Shown: one piece after another, positions 1-7,085 of the stretch | How positions within the stretch are numbered: the first letter of the stretch is position 1 | How the letters are laid out: each line of letters opens with the position of its first letter | NCBI GenBank assembly: GCA_900555345.1 | Contig: USKS01000067.1 | Coordinates: 1 to 7,345, forward strand | Origin: an uncultured Eubacteriales bacterium | GTDB lineage: Bacteria; Bacillota_A; Clostridia; Oscillospirales; CAG-272 | Reading direction: 5' to 3' | Length of the DNA: 7,345 nucleotides | Notes under the pieces: model-generated | Database searches by the model: none | Told to the model about the DNA's origin: nothing | The model's input: only the letters and a program-made list of their open reading frames with translations | Program-made: the position numbers and the translations under genes

Positions 1-15
1 TTTTCAATAGTTTTG

Positions 16-1365
16 TCAATTATCAGACATTCTCTTTTTGAGAGTAGCCTTGAGCTCGTCAAGAGACGGATCGGGCTTGTCGAGAAGCGCGAACATATTC
101 TTCTTGTACGCCTCAACGCCGGGCTGGTCAAAGGGATTAACACCGAGAGTGTAACCGGAAACAGCGCACGCAAGCTCGAAGAAGTATGACATATAACCGT
201 AGGTATACGCGCTTCTGTCGGGGATCTCAAGCACTATGTTGGGAACGCCGCCGTCGTTGTGCGCATAGAGAGTCGCATTCATTGCGCAGCGGTTTATCTC
301 GCTCATTTCCTTGCCTGCAAGGAAGTTGAGTCCGTCGGAGTTTTCGGGGTCGAAAGGCACCTTTACGCTGTCATTGGACTCTTTGATATCGATAACCGTC
401 TCAAAAATGTTGCGAACACCCTGCTGGATGTACTGACCGAGAGAGTGAAGGTCGGTGGAGAAAATCACGGATGCGGGGAAAAGACCCTTGTTGTCCTTGC
501 CCTCGGACTCGCCGTAAAGCTGCTTCCACCACTCGCAGTACATCTGGAGAGAAGGCTCGTAGGAAACGAGAATTTCTGTAGTCTTGCCCGCTCTGTACAT
601 AAGGTTTCTGTACGCGGCGTACCTAAGACAGTCATTTGCGGCTGCAGAAGGAGTCTTATAAGCTTCCATAGCGTCTGCCGCGCCCTGCATCATTGCGTCG
701 ATGTCAATGCCCGCAACGGCAATGGGAAGAAGGCCAACAGCTGTAAGAACGGAGTATCTGCCGCCGATATCATCGGGAACGACGAACGTCTCATAGCCGC
801 ACTTGTCGCTGAACTCTTTAAGCTTGCCGCGGCACTTGTCGGTGGTGCAGAATATACGCTCGCGCGCGCCCTCTTCACCGTACTTCTTTATAAGAAGCTC
901 TCTGAATATACGGAAAGCGACAGCGGGCTCGGTAGTCGTGCCGGACTTTGAAACAACGTTGAGAGAAATATCCTTGCCCTCGCAAGCCTTCAGAAGGTCG
1001 CTGAGAGCGGAGGCGGAAATGCTGTTGCCCGCAAAGAACACCTGAGGGTCGTCCTTGCAGGTGGCGTTATGCATATTGCCCTTTACAAACTCAATAGCAC
1101 TGCGAGCGCCGAGGTAAGAGCCGCCGATGCCGATAACGATGAGAACATCGCTGTTCTTTCTGATCCTTGCGGCAGCATCCTTTATTCTTGCGTACTCGTC
1201 CTTGTCGTAGTCAACGGGGCGGGTGTACCAGCCGAGAAAATCCGCTCCCGCGCCCGTTCCGCTCTTAACGGTCTCAAGAGCTGCCTCGACCTCGGGGGCG
1301 ATCTTTTCGATCGCGTCCGCGTCCACAAAATCTTTTATGAATTTTTCATTTAACTTTACAGACAT
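16..1365 (-). CDS. pgi: Glucose-6-phosphate isomerase
   Basis: This 449-residue cytoplasmic enzyme interconverts glucose 6-phosphate and fructose 6-phosphate in glycolysis and gluconeogenesis. Both family signatures are present: [14 protein letters not shown] at 198-211 and [18 protein letters not shown] at 404-421. The sugar-phosphate binding segments [10 protein letters not shown] (78-87) and SKSGTTTEP (139-147) are intact. Expected catalytic residues are visible: R203, a Glu in GESEGK (285-290), H307 in DLHSLGQ and K421. The length fits the short, roughly 450-residue bacterial form found in Bacillus and Clostridia. The start is supported by an AAAGG ribosome site 10 nt upstream. An out-of-frame ATG lies between that site and the start but opens only a five-codon frame. 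The gene is complete and ends 15 nt from the window edge, so no terminator can be judged. It is probably transcribed from its own promoter, and read-through from the upstream carboxypeptidase gene is possible. Confidence 0.98.
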   Translation of the reverse strand: MSVKLNEKFIKDFVDADAIEKIAPEVEAALETVKSGTGAGADFLGWYTRPVDYDKDEYARIKDAAARIRKNSDVLIVIGIGGSYLGARSAIEFVKGNMHNATCKDDPQVFFAGNSISASALSDLLKACEGKDISLNVVSKSGTTTEPAVAFRIFRELLIKKYGEEGARERIFCTTDKCRGKLKEFSDKCGYETFVVPDDIGGRYSVLTAVGLLPIAVAGIDIDAMMQGAADAMEAYKTPSAAANDCLRYAAYRNLMYRAGKTTEILVSYEPSLQMYCEWWKQLYGESEGKDNKGLFPASVIFSTDLHSLGQYIQQGVRNIFETVIDIKESNDSVKVPFDPENSDGLNFLAGKEMSEINRCAMNATLYAHNDGGVPNIVLEIPDRSAYTYGYMSYFFELACAVSGYTLGVNPFDQPGVEAYKKNMFALLDKPDPSLDELKATLKKRMSDN

Positions 1366-1400
1366 TTTTTCATGACCTTTCTTTTGAAATCACAATCATT

Positions 1401-1429
1401 ATATTACTATAAACATTTGTTTTTTTCAA
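1401..1429 (-). promoter_or_regulatory. Probable sigma-A promoter of pgi
   Basis: Reading the minus strand, TTGAAA (1429 to 1424) is followed after 17 nt by TAATAT (1406 to 1401). A better -10 hexamer, TATAAT (1403 to 1398), overlaps it but would need a 20-nt spacer. The exact -10 is therefore uncertain. The region is very AT-rich and ends about 33 nt before the pgi start. A short dyad, CGGAA-AA-TTCCG (1437-1448), lies just upstream of the -35 element and could be an operator half-site pair or chance. Confidence 0.5.
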
Positions 1430-1503
1430 TAGAAATCGGAAAATTCCGTATACATTTTGTCATTTTTGCGCCGTTATTAACCCGTATTTTGCAAAAAAAT
1501 GCA

Positions 1504-2667
1504 TCAGTACAAAAGAAAACTTTCAAATATCCGCAAAAGAACTCCGCCGAAGCTGATTTTGTCAACATCCCGCTCAGCGGTTATGTACTCCTCGGCGACT
1601 GTCTCCCCGTCAAGCGTGTATGTGACGCTGCCCAGCACATCGCCTCGGCGAACGGGCGCCGCCGTGCGCTCTGTATATTCACACCGCTTTTCTACCTTTT
1701 CGGCACTGCCCTTCGGCAAAAGCAGGCGCACCTCGGGCAGAAGCGTTCCGACGTCAGGGCTCACTCCGCCGGCGACACTTACGTTTTCTCCCTCGCCCGC
1801 CTCGTCGCAGTATACGCAGTAGTTTGCAAATCCCCAATCAAGCAGCTGTGTTGCCGCGGCGTTGCGCGCATCTCTTGTTTCGCTGCCCATTATGACGGCT
1901 ATAAGGTCCATACCGTCGCGGCAGGCTGTCGCGCTGATGCAGAAGCCCGCTTTTGAGGTCGAACCGGTCTTCAGCCCCGTAGCCCCGCTGTAAAAGCGGA
2001 TAAGGCGGTTGGTGTTTGAAAGCCCGAAGGCACCGTTTCGTATCGTGTCCATCCATATGGAACTGTAATTCAGTATAAGCGGGTGTTTTGTTATGAGCTC
2101 GCGGGACACAAGTGCGATATCCATAGCGCTCAGAACATGGTTCACGGTGTCGTCGTCAAGTCCCGTCACGTTTTCAAAATTTGTATTCTCCATGCCGAGC
2201 AGCAACGCTTTTTCGTTCATTCGTTTTACAAACGCTTCTTCGCTGCCGCCCACCTTCTCGGCAAGCGCGACGGCGGCGTCGTTAGCGCTTGACACCACAA
2301 CGGATTTCAGCATATCCTCAACGCTCATTTCCTCAAACGGCTCGAGGAACACCTGCGAGCCGCCCATGGACGCGGCGTATTCGCTGACGCTTACGGTATC
2401 CTCAAGGGACAGCGTATTTGAATCGATCGCCTCCATAACGAGCAGCAGCGTCATTACCTTTGTAACGGACGCGGGCGGCAGCGCCTCGTTCGCGTTTTTC
2501 GCGTACAGGACCTTACCGGTACCTGCTTCCATGAGCACGGCGCTTTCGGCAGCGACGTCAAACGGCGCGTTTTCCTTGGCAGTCACGGCGCGGGTATCTA
2601 CGGGCATGCGCATACCGCAGCACACGCAGAGCAGCAGCGCAAGAGACAGGGATATAAGCTTTTTCAT
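1504..2667 (-). CDS. D-alanyl-D-alanine carboxypeptidase (peptidase family S11, PBP5/DacF-like)
   Basis: A 387-residue secreted low-molecular-weight penicillin-binding protein that would remove the terminal D-Ala from peptidoglycan pentapeptides and so limit cross-linking. The three active-site motifs are in order: S67-V-T-K70, S127-A-N129 and K233-T-G235. A signal peptide with a hydrophobic core covers about residues 3-17 and contains C14, C16 and C17, but no canonical lipobox. Residues about 290-370 correspond to the C-terminal beta domain, and the end (FGGVLLRIFESFLLY, 373-387) looks like the amphipathic membrane anchor typical of PBP5 relatives. The start at 2667 has an AGGGGA-type ribosome site about 7 nt upstream. 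Whether it is dacF (sporulation) or a vegetative paralogue cannot be told, because no spoIIA genes adjoin it. The upstream 2668-2706 stretch is AT-rich with a CATAAT candidate -10 (2691 to 2686), but I find no matching -35. No clear terminator follows the gene. Confidence 0.95.
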   Translation of the reverse strand: MKKLISLSLALLLCVCCGMRMPVDTRAVTAKENAPFDVAAESAVLMEAGTGKVLYAKNANEALPPASVTKVMTLLLVMEAIDSNTLSLEDTVSVSEYAASMGGSQVFLEPFEEMSVEDMLKSVVVSSANDAAVALAEKVGGSEEAFVKRMNEKALLLGMENTNFENVTGLDDDTVNHVLSAMDIALVSRELITKHPLILNYSSIWMDTIRNGAFGLSNTNRLIRFYSGATGLKTGSTSKAGFCISATACRDGMDLIAVIMGSETRDARNAAATQLLDWGFANYCVYCDEAGEGENVSVAGGVSPDVGTLLPEVRLLLPKGSAEKVEKRCEYTERTAAPVRRGDVLGSVTYTLDGETVAEEYITAERDVDKISFGGVLLRIFESFLLY

Positions 2668-2748
2668 ATCATTTCCCCTTTTTATATTATGTTACACTAA
2701 TATATATGGGGCAGCGGCGGTATTATGTTTATAAGACCCGCACGCGCG

Positions 2749-2786
2749 AAAAAAGCAGGACTTTCTGTCTTGAAAGTCCTGCTTTT
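2749..2786 (-). terminator. Intrinsic terminator of the 106-residue/DUF3048 operon
   Basis: A perfect 15-bp stem (2751-2765 with 2772-2786) closes a 6-nt loop, TGTCTT on the plus strand. Read on the minus strand, the stem GCAGGACTTTC...GAAAGTCCTGC runs into six consecutive U residues (2754 to 2749). It begins 13 nt after the DUF3048 stop codon. This is a textbook rho-independent terminator in the direction of the DUF3048 gene. On the plus strand it is followed by only four U, and there is no plus-strand gene there. Confidence 0.93.
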
Positions 2787-2798
2787 GAATTTGTTTTA

Positions 2799-3953
2799 TC
2801 AATCCGCAGTGTCCGTAAAGCTGTTGTCGAAAACAATGTCGCCGGAATTATACGACGGAACAACGTTTATCATCGTCTTGCCGCGGTTAAGTTCGACCTC
2901 GGTGCCGTCCTCGTAGAAGTAGGTTATGGGAGAATCGTGGTTCTCTTTTTTCCATATTATCTTCTTATATCCGCCGTCGGTAAGATACCAGCCGCTTCCC
3001 TCTCCGGTCGTGCCGACCCAGATACGTGCCTTCGCATCGTTGGGGATAGCACCCGTCTCCGTAAACATAACTATCACATTTCGAAAGCACAGCTGCTCGC
3101 CCGTTGTGCTGTCGATATGCCTCTCGCCGTTGTACTGGTATCTCAGATACCCCTTGTTGGCGGGAGAATATACATAATCAACGGTCTGATAGCTTGACAT
3201 TACGACCTTGGCATGGTTTGCCTTGTCGCTGAGAGATACATCCGTTCCCCACTTTGCAAAGTTCATGGGCTTTTCGTAGCCCGCCGCCTTTTCCGCGGGT
3301 ATCTTCATATACTCAATGCCCGCTTTGATGCCCGCGCCGCTTTTTACCATCAACGTGTGCTCGGAGCTGTACTTTTTCAGCCGCTCGGGGTCTCTTACGA
3401 ACGTTTCCGTAGTGTAATACAGAGCGGAAGAGCCTCTGACTCCGTCCATATGATCCGTGCCGCGCTTTGCAAACGTATCGTATGCGTAGTCGCTGCCGCC
3501 CGCATGTATGAAAATGCAGTTATAGCTTTCGGCATAGTCGATATAGTAGTCTCTCGCGCTGCGAACGCTGCCTATCTGCCCAAGCTTTTCATAGTCGTTG
3601 GAGATAAGCATAAGGCGGGTGATACCGCCCTCCGCAAGGCACTCATACAGAATATCCGCCTGTGAGACGCCCTCCTGCGGGAGGCTCTGGTATATGTTGT
3701 TGACCATGATCGACACGGGACGCAGCTTTGACACGTCCGTCTCGGTGCCGAGCCCGGTCAGCGGATTTATGTACTGCGGCTCGCTGTTGTCAGCCGCAGG
3801 CTCTGTCACGTCGGGTTCTCTTGTAGTTTCCTCAGTTTCGGCAGTAGTATCCTCGCTTGCCTTTTTCGGTGAATTTCTGATAATAAAAAACACGGCAATG
3901 CCCACGATAACAAGGCAAACGGCAATAAGAACAGCCAATAGACGTTTATTCAT
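2799..3953 (-). CDS. DUF3048 domain protein (YerB-like), membrane anchored
   Basis: This 384-residue protein belongs to the DUF3048/YerB family, whose Bacillus member is annotated as a lipoprotein. No reaction is established. Residues 4-26 form one hydrophobic segment after a short positive start. C13 in LIAVC lacks the small residue at -1 expected of a lipobox, so a transmembrane or uncleaved anchor is more likely than a lipid. A Thr/Glu-rich linker (27-60) leads to the extracellular domains. Family motifs are clear: NPLTGL (63-68), LRPVSIMVNN (77-86), ADILYECLAEGGITR (99-113), IGSVRSARDYYIDYA (127-141), FIHAGGS (148-154), and at the end SPITYFYEDGTEVELNRGKTMINVVP (341-366, quoted in part as SPITYFYEDGTE). 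The ATG lies one nucleotide after the stop of the 106-residue gene (TGACATG), with only a weak AGGCG ribosome site, which suggests translational coupling. A strong terminator follows. Confidence 0.92.
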   Translation of the reverse strand: MNKRLLAVLIAVCLVIVGIAVFFIIRNSPKKASEDTTAETEETTREPDVTEPAADNSEPQYINPLTGLGTETDVSKLRPVSIMVNNIYQSLPQEGVSQADILYECLAEGGITRLMLISNDYEKLGQIGSVRSARDYYIDYAESYNCIFIHAGGSDYAYDTFAKRGTDHMDGVRGSSALYYTTETFVRDPERLKKYSSEHTLMVKSGAGIKAGIEYMKIPAEKAAGYEKPMNFAKWGTDVSLSDKANHAKVVMSSYQTVDYVYSPANKGYLRYQYNGERHIDSTTGEQLCFRNVIVMFTETGAIPNDAKARIWVGTTGEGSGWYLTDGGYKKIIWKKENHDSPITYFYEDGTEVELNRGKTMINVVPSYNSGDIVFDNSFTDTAD

Positions 3954-3954
3954 G

Positions 3955-4275
3955 TCAGTCGCCTATAAGCCTTTCAAGCCAGATAAGCCCCAGTTCAAAA
4001 GACTCTGCCAATCCGCTCTTGAGCTCCTGCTTTACTATTTTTTCGCCGTCGGACAGATCCTTGTCCGTTTTCATTATCTGAATAATGATCTTGTCGGGCA
4101 CCATTGTTCCCTTGTATTCTTTCTCAGTCATGATGATGAGCTGCAGCACATACTCATCGTCAACATTGCCGTATATGATCGTATTTCCCTCTCTTACAAG
4201 CGGGCGATCCTTATACATAAGAAATTTTCCGTCAACGGTAGCGCCGCGCAGAATTTCCTTTGTTTCTTCGCTCAT
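3955..4275 (-). CDS. Conserved-looking unknown protein, 106 residues
   Basis: I do not recognise a named family. The protein has no signal peptide, membrane segment or Cys residue, so it should be cytoplasmic. The sequence looks like alternating beta strands in the first two thirds (GKFLMYKDRPLVREGNTI at 16-33, YVLQLIIMT at 42-50, DKIIIQIMKT at 61-70), followed by a C-terminal helix (SFELGLIWLERLI, 92-104). It is a well-formed gene: it has its own promoter, a GGAAAGGA ribosome site 6 nt before the ATG, and it occupies the first position of an operon with the DUF3048 gene one nucleotide downstream. The tight coupling suggests a shared role or a need for co-expression, but function cannot be assigned. 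A short nucleic-acid or protein-binding beta domain is possible; this is a guess from composition only. Confidence 0.85.
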   Translation of the reverse strand: MSEETKEILRGATVDGKFLMYKDRPLVREGNTIIYGNVDDEYVLQLIIMTEKEYKGTMVPDKIIIQIMKTDKDLSDGEKIVKQELKSGLAESFELGLIWLERLIGD

Positions 4276-4322
4276 ATAATGTCCTTTCCGATTTCATTTG
4301 ATCTGCATGGATTTTACAACAT

Positions 4323-4351
4323 ATGATACTATAATTTCCCCGTATTGTCAA
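4323..4351 (-). promoter_or_regulatory. Sigma-A promoter of the 106-residue/DUF3048 operon
   Basis: On the minus strand a perfect -35, TTGACA (4351 to 4346), is followed after 17 nt by TATCAT (4328 to 4323), five of six matches to the -10 consensus. The predicted start near 4316 gives a leader of about 40 nt to the ATG at 4275. The -35 overlaps by one base the first copy of a short direct repeat described separately. Confidence 0.85.
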
Positions 4352-4412
4352 GTATATGCCGCCGCATCGTGACATACGCGCCGAAACACACCTCAGAGTA
4401 TACGCACCGCAT
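4351..4412. repeat. Imperfect short direct repeat, two copies
   Basis: AGTATATGCCGCCGCAT (4351-4367) and AGTATACGCACCGCAT (4397-4412) differ by one substitution and a small change in the middle. The second copy overlaps the 5' arm of the hairpin at 4404-4435. The first starts at the edge of the -35 element of the operon promoter. The pair could be a duplicated protein-binding site or a remnant of local duplication. Confidence 0.45.
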
Positions 4413-4435
4413 GGCGGCGTGCCGCCCTGCGGTGC
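4404..4435 (-). terminator. Strong GC-rich hairpin after nfnB, possible terminator or 3'-end stabiliser
   Basis: An 8-bp outer stem GCACCGCA/TGCGGTGC (4404-4411 with 4428-4435) and a 6-bp inner stem GGCGGC/GCCGCC (4413-4418 with 4421-4426) are separated by one T/C mismatch pair. The inner stem would open slightly to form a four-base loop. It starts 18 nt after the nfnB stop codon, the usual place for a terminator. However, no U-run follows in either direction, so it is not a classic intrinsic terminator and may rely on Rho or serve only to block exonucleases. Confidence 0.45.
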
Positions 4436-4453
4436 TGTACGGTTTCAATTAAA

Positions 4454-5878
4454 TTACTTCTGCGATTTTTCTTTAATATAGGTGTCTATTGCCTGTGCGG
4501 CAGTTTTACCCGCTCCCATGGCAAGTATGACCGTCGCGGCACCGGTAACGGCATCGCCGCCCGCCCAAATACCCTCACGGCTCGTGGCTCCCGTCTCCTC
4601 TTCAACGACTATACCGCCGCGCCTGTTGACTTCAAGCCCGTCCGTTGTGGTCTTTATGAGCGGGTTGGGAGAAGTTCCGATAGACATGATAACGCAGTCG
4701 ACGTCAATATTAAACTCGCTGCCCTCTACGGGAACGGGGCTTCGTCTGCCGCGCTCATCGGGCTCGCCCAGCTCCATCCTCAGGCACTCCATGCCGATAA
4801 CGCTGCCGTTTTTCGGGTCCCGTCTGTCGTCGGGATTTTCATAACCGATTATCTTCGTGGGATTGCAGAGGAGCATGAATTCAACGCCCTCCTCCATGGC
4901 GTGCTCGACCTCCTCGCGGCGGGCGGGCAGCTCTTCCATAGAGCGGCGGTAAACTATATAGACTTTTTCGGCACCGAGACGAAGCGCCGTGCGTGCGGCG
5001 TCCATCGCAACGTTTCCGCCGCCGACGACCGCGACTCTGCCGCCCTTCATAATAGGCGTGTCGGAATCGTCTCTGTAGGCCTTCATAAGATTGCTGCGGG
5101 TCAGATACTCGTTGGCGGAGTATACGCCCTTGAGACTCTCTCCGGGGATACCCATAAATCTGGGCAGTCCCGCGCCGCTTGCGATAAACACGGCTTCAAA
5201 GCCGTCGTCAAGCAGCTCGTCCACGGTAAGAGTTTTACCGATTATAACATTTGTTTCAATGTCAACGCCCAGCGCACGCAGGGTGTCGACTTCTTTTTTG
5301 ACTATGTCTTTGGGAAGACGGAATTCCGGTATACCGTATACCAGAACGCCGCCCGCGGTATGCAGAGCCTCGAAAACGCACACCTTATAGCCGCGGCGGG
5401 CAAGATCGCCCGCGCAGGTAAGCCCGGAGGGGCCGGAGCCAACAACGGCGACCTTGTGTCCGTTCTGTATCGGGGGCGTGACTTTTGCCGTACTGTTTGC
5501 ATTGTGCCAGTCCGCAACGAAGCGCTCCAGTCTGCCGATACCCACAGACTCGCCTTTTATGCCACGCACGCATTTTGACTCGCACTGGTTCTCCTGGGGA
5601 CATACTCTGCCGCAAACGGCAGGCAGGCTTGACGACTCGGAAATTATCTGATAAGCGCCCTCAAAATCGCCCTCGCGTACCTTTTCGATAAACGCGGGGA
5701 TATGTATTTTTACGGGGCAGCCCGAAACGCAGGGCATATTTTTGCAGTTAAGGCAGCGCGCCGCTTCTTCAAGGGCGGTCTTTTCGTCGTAGCCCAGTGC
5801 GACCTCTTTGAAGTTATGTGCCCTGACCGCCGGATTCTGCGTAGGCATAGGAGAGCGTTTTGCGTTCATGTTTGCCAT
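4454..5878 (-). CDS. nfnB: NfnB / GltA-type NADPH oxidoreductase subunit (glutamate synthase small-subunit family)
   Basis: A 474-residue FAD and iron-sulfur flavoprotein of the family usually annotated as NADPH-dependent glutamate synthase small subunit (gltA). Beside NfnA, as here, such proteins are the large subunit of the electron-bifurcating NADH-dependent ferredoxin:NADP+ oxidoreductase. The N-terminal domain carries two cysteine sets for [4Fe-4S] clusters: C42, C45, C50, C54 and C89, C93, C99, C103. An FAD-binding GxGxxG lies at VVGSGPSG (145-152) and an NADPH-binding fold at VVGGGNVAMD (284-293). The C-terminal FAD motif is WAGGDAVTGAATVILAMGAG (438-457). It starts 5 nt after the nfnA stop. 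The ribosome site GGAGAGGAG overlaps the last codons of nfnA at a long spacing of 11 nt. No glutamate synthase large-subunit gene lies in the window, which favours the Nfn reading. Other possibilities are a sulfide dehydrogenase-like (SudAB) pair. Confidence 0.93.
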   Translation of the reverse strand: MANMNAKRSPMPTQNPAVRAHNFKEVALGYDEKTALEEAARCLNCKNMPCVSGCPVKIHIPAFIEKVREGDFEGAYQIISESSSLPAVCGRVCPQENQCESKCVRGIKGESVGIGRLERFVADWHNANSTAKVTPPIQNGHKVAVVGSGPSGLTCAGDLARRGYKVCVFEALHTAGGVLVYGIPEFRLPKDIVKKEVDTLRALGVDIETNVIIGKTLTVDELLDDGFEAVFIASGAGLPRFMGIPGESLKGVYSANEYLTRSNLMKAYRDDSDTPIMKGGRVAVVGGGNVAMDAARTALRLGAEKVYIVYRRSMEELPARREEVEHAMEEGVEFMLLCNPTKIIGYENPDDRRDPKNGSVIGMECLRMELGEPDERGRRSPVPVEGSEFNIDVDCVIMSIGTSPNPLIKTTTDGLEVNRRGGIVVEEETGATSREGIWAGGDAVTGAATVILAMGAGKTAAQAIDTYIKEKSQK

Positions 5879-5883
5879 TGTAG

Positions 5884-6726
5884 TTATTTCTCCTCTCCCT
5901 TAAAAAGATTGCAGGTTTTTTCATACGCATGGCGCTCAAAATCGCGATAAGCCGCGCCGCGCTCCATAGCTTCGTCGAAATCCACCTCAAAGCCGTCAAA
6001 ATCGGGGCCGTCAACGCAGGCAAACTTCGTTTTGCCGCCGACTGTAAGGCGGCAGCCGCCGCACATTCCCGTTCCGTCTATCATTATGGGGTTCATGGAA
6101 ACAACGGTTTTAACGTTATACGGGCGCGTTGTCGCGACAACGAATTTCATCATCACAAGGGGTCCTATGGCTATGACCTCGTCGTAATCCTCGCCCGCCT
6201 CGATAGCCTCTTTGAGCGGAACGGTCACAACGCCCTGTCTGCCCGCGCTGCCGTCGTCCGTCATAAGAGTAAATCTACGGGACGCAGCGCGGAATTCATC
6301 CTCCAATATAACAAGATCGCGATTTCTGAAGCCGACGACGGAGTGCACCTCGCACCCCGCCGCAGACAGCGCCTGGGCAATAGGCAACGCAATGGCGCAG
6401 CCTACGCCGCCGCCTACAACGCACACCTTTTTCAGCCCGTCAAGCTCGGTGGGACGACCGAGAGGGCCTGCAAAATCCTGTATGTATTCACCGCACTTTT
6501 TTGCGCCCAGCTTTACCGTCGTTGAGCCGACAAGCTGGAAGATAATGCGCACGGTGCCAGCATCTTTGTTACATCCCGCAACGGTGAGCGGGATACGCTC
6601 GCCCTCCTCGTCCACACGGAGGATTATGAACTGACCGGGCTTTGCCGATCTTGCCACAAGAGGTGCTTCTATATCCATGAGCGTGACCGTGGGGTTAAGC
6701 TCTTTTTTATATGCTATTCTGTACAT
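5884..6726 (-). CDS. nfnA: NfnA / sulfide dehydrogenase-type FAD/NAD-binding subunit
   Basis: A 280-residue ferredoxin-NADP+ reductase-like protein of the PyrK/NfnA group, the small NADH-binding subunit that partners the following nfnB product. The FAD domain comes first, with RIPLTVA at 44-50. The nucleotide-binding motif VVGGGVGCA (103-111) follows. The [2Fe-2S] loop is near the end: DGTGMCGGC (217-225) with C222, C225 and C237 in FACVDGPDFDG. Only three nearby Cys are present; an Asp ligand is reported for characterised NfnA, and D217 is a candidate here. I chose the ATG at 6726, not the upstream one at 6828: AAAGGAAAG lies 6 nt before it and homologues begin with this MYRI-like strand. 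The longer form would translate the palindrome upstream. The complex would transfer electrons among NADH, NADPH and ferredoxin in the cytoplasm. I see no convincing promoter in the 110 nt upstream. Confidence 0.93.
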   Translation of the reverse strand: MYRIAYKKELNPTVTLMDIEAPLVARSAKPGQFIILRVDEEGERIPLTVAGCNKDAGTVRIIFQLVGSTTVKLGAKKCGEYIQDFAGPLGRPTELDGLKKVCVVGGGVGCAIALPIAQALSAAGCEVHSVVGFRNRDLVILEDEFRAASRRFTLMTDDGSAGRQGVVTVPLKEAIEAGEDYDEVIAIGPLVMMKFVVATTRPYNVKTVVSMNPIMIDGTGMCGGCRLTVGGKTKFACVDGPDFDGFEVDFDEAMERGAAYRDFERHAYEKTCNLFKGEEK

Positions 6727-6787
6727 AAACTTTCCTTTCGGCTTTGGCAAATGCGTCTGCCGCCTCATGCGGCCAAAATGCGCTGAC

Positions 6788-6823
6788 ATCAGAATTGCAG
6801 GGCACATGCCCTGCAATTCCGAT
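6788..6823. repeat. Perfect long palindrome between the 74-residue gene and nfnA
   Basis: GAATTGCAGGGCA (6792-6804) and its exact complement (6807-6819) are separated by CA. After one mismatched pair (6791/6820), three more base pairs form (6788-6790 with 6821-6823). As RNA this gives at least 12 bp with a four-base loop. No U-run follows on either strand, so it is not a standard terminator. It lies 13 nt after the small gene's stop codon. Candidates are an attenuating or processing hairpin that sets small-gene versus nfnAB expression, or one copy of a dispersed palindromic repeat. Confidence 0.8.
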
Positions 6824-6836
6824 TTCAAAGCCTTGG

Positions 6837-7061
6837 TTATTTTTCTTCTGATTCGGTTTTTTCTGTATCCTGAGCCGATACGCCGTCGCCTTTTGTCTCG
6901 TTTGCAGCGTCTTCGGTCTTTTCATTGTCGTCGCCGTTTGCCCACTCATCAGCCTTGACAACGCCCACTTTCACAGACTTTACTATGGACTTGCCGAGAT
7001 TTTTGAATGCGTGTCCGAGACCGACGCCAGTTTCTTTCCAGTTTTCTCTGAGATCTCCCAT
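6837..7061 (-). CDS. Small acidic unknown protein, 74 residues
   Basis: I do not recognise a named family. The start at 7061 gives MGDLRENWKETG; the longer frame back to 7148 would begin upstream of the mapped promoter elements, so it is rejected. Residues 1-41 look structured: a Gly/Lys-rich stretch LGHAFKNLGKSIVKSVKVGVV (15-35) could form an amphipathic helix, followed by KADEWANGDD. Residues 43-74 are a low-complexity, strongly acidic tail with repeated EKTE, expected to be disordered. There is no signal peptide and no Cys. The ribosome site GGAAAGGG lies 11 nt upstream of the ATG; an overlapping three-codon frame (7072 to 7061) fills the gap and ends in TAATG. The gene has the best promoter of the window and lies just upstream of nfnAB, divergent from a sigma-factor gene. 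A membrane-surface or stress-related role is a guess. Confidence 0.82.
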   Translation of the reverse strand: MGDLRENWKETGVGLGHAFKNLGKSIVKSVKVGVVKADEWANGDDNEKTEDAANETKGDGVSAQDTEKTESEEK

Positions 7062-7085
7062 TATATGTTCATCCCTTTCCGCGAG

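Noticed and set aside
14..19. TTGACA on the minus strand overlapping the pgi stop as a -35 of the next gene
   Set aside because: Its partner -10 would lie outside the window, so it cannot be supported; a six-base match alone is weak.
259..951. Plus-strand 230-codon open frame opposite pgi
   Set aside because: It lies wholly antisense to a clear pgi gene, has no family resemblance and arises from the codon bias of the real gene.
1488..1503. T-rich stretch after the carboxypeptidase stop as a terminator
   Set aside because: There are seven T in a row on the minus strand but no GC-rich stem in front of them.
2093..2734. Plus-strand 213-codon open frame opposite the carboxypeptidase gene
   Set aside because: Its Ser/Ala/Thr-rich translation mirrors the opposite-strand gene, and no sensible ribosome site or domain is present.
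3598..4326. Plus-strand 242-codon frame opposite DUF3048 and the 106-residue gene
   Set aside because: It spans two real minus-strand genes and their junction, and shows no recognisable domain.
4901..5578. Plus-strand 225-codon frame opposite nfnB
   Set aside because: It is a shadow of nfnB, whose motifs and cysteine spacing are unambiguous on the other strand.
6727..6828. N-terminal extension of NfnA to the ATG at 6828
   Set aside because: The extension would translate the palindrome and leader, lacks a good ribosome site, and homologues start at the MYRI-like strand.
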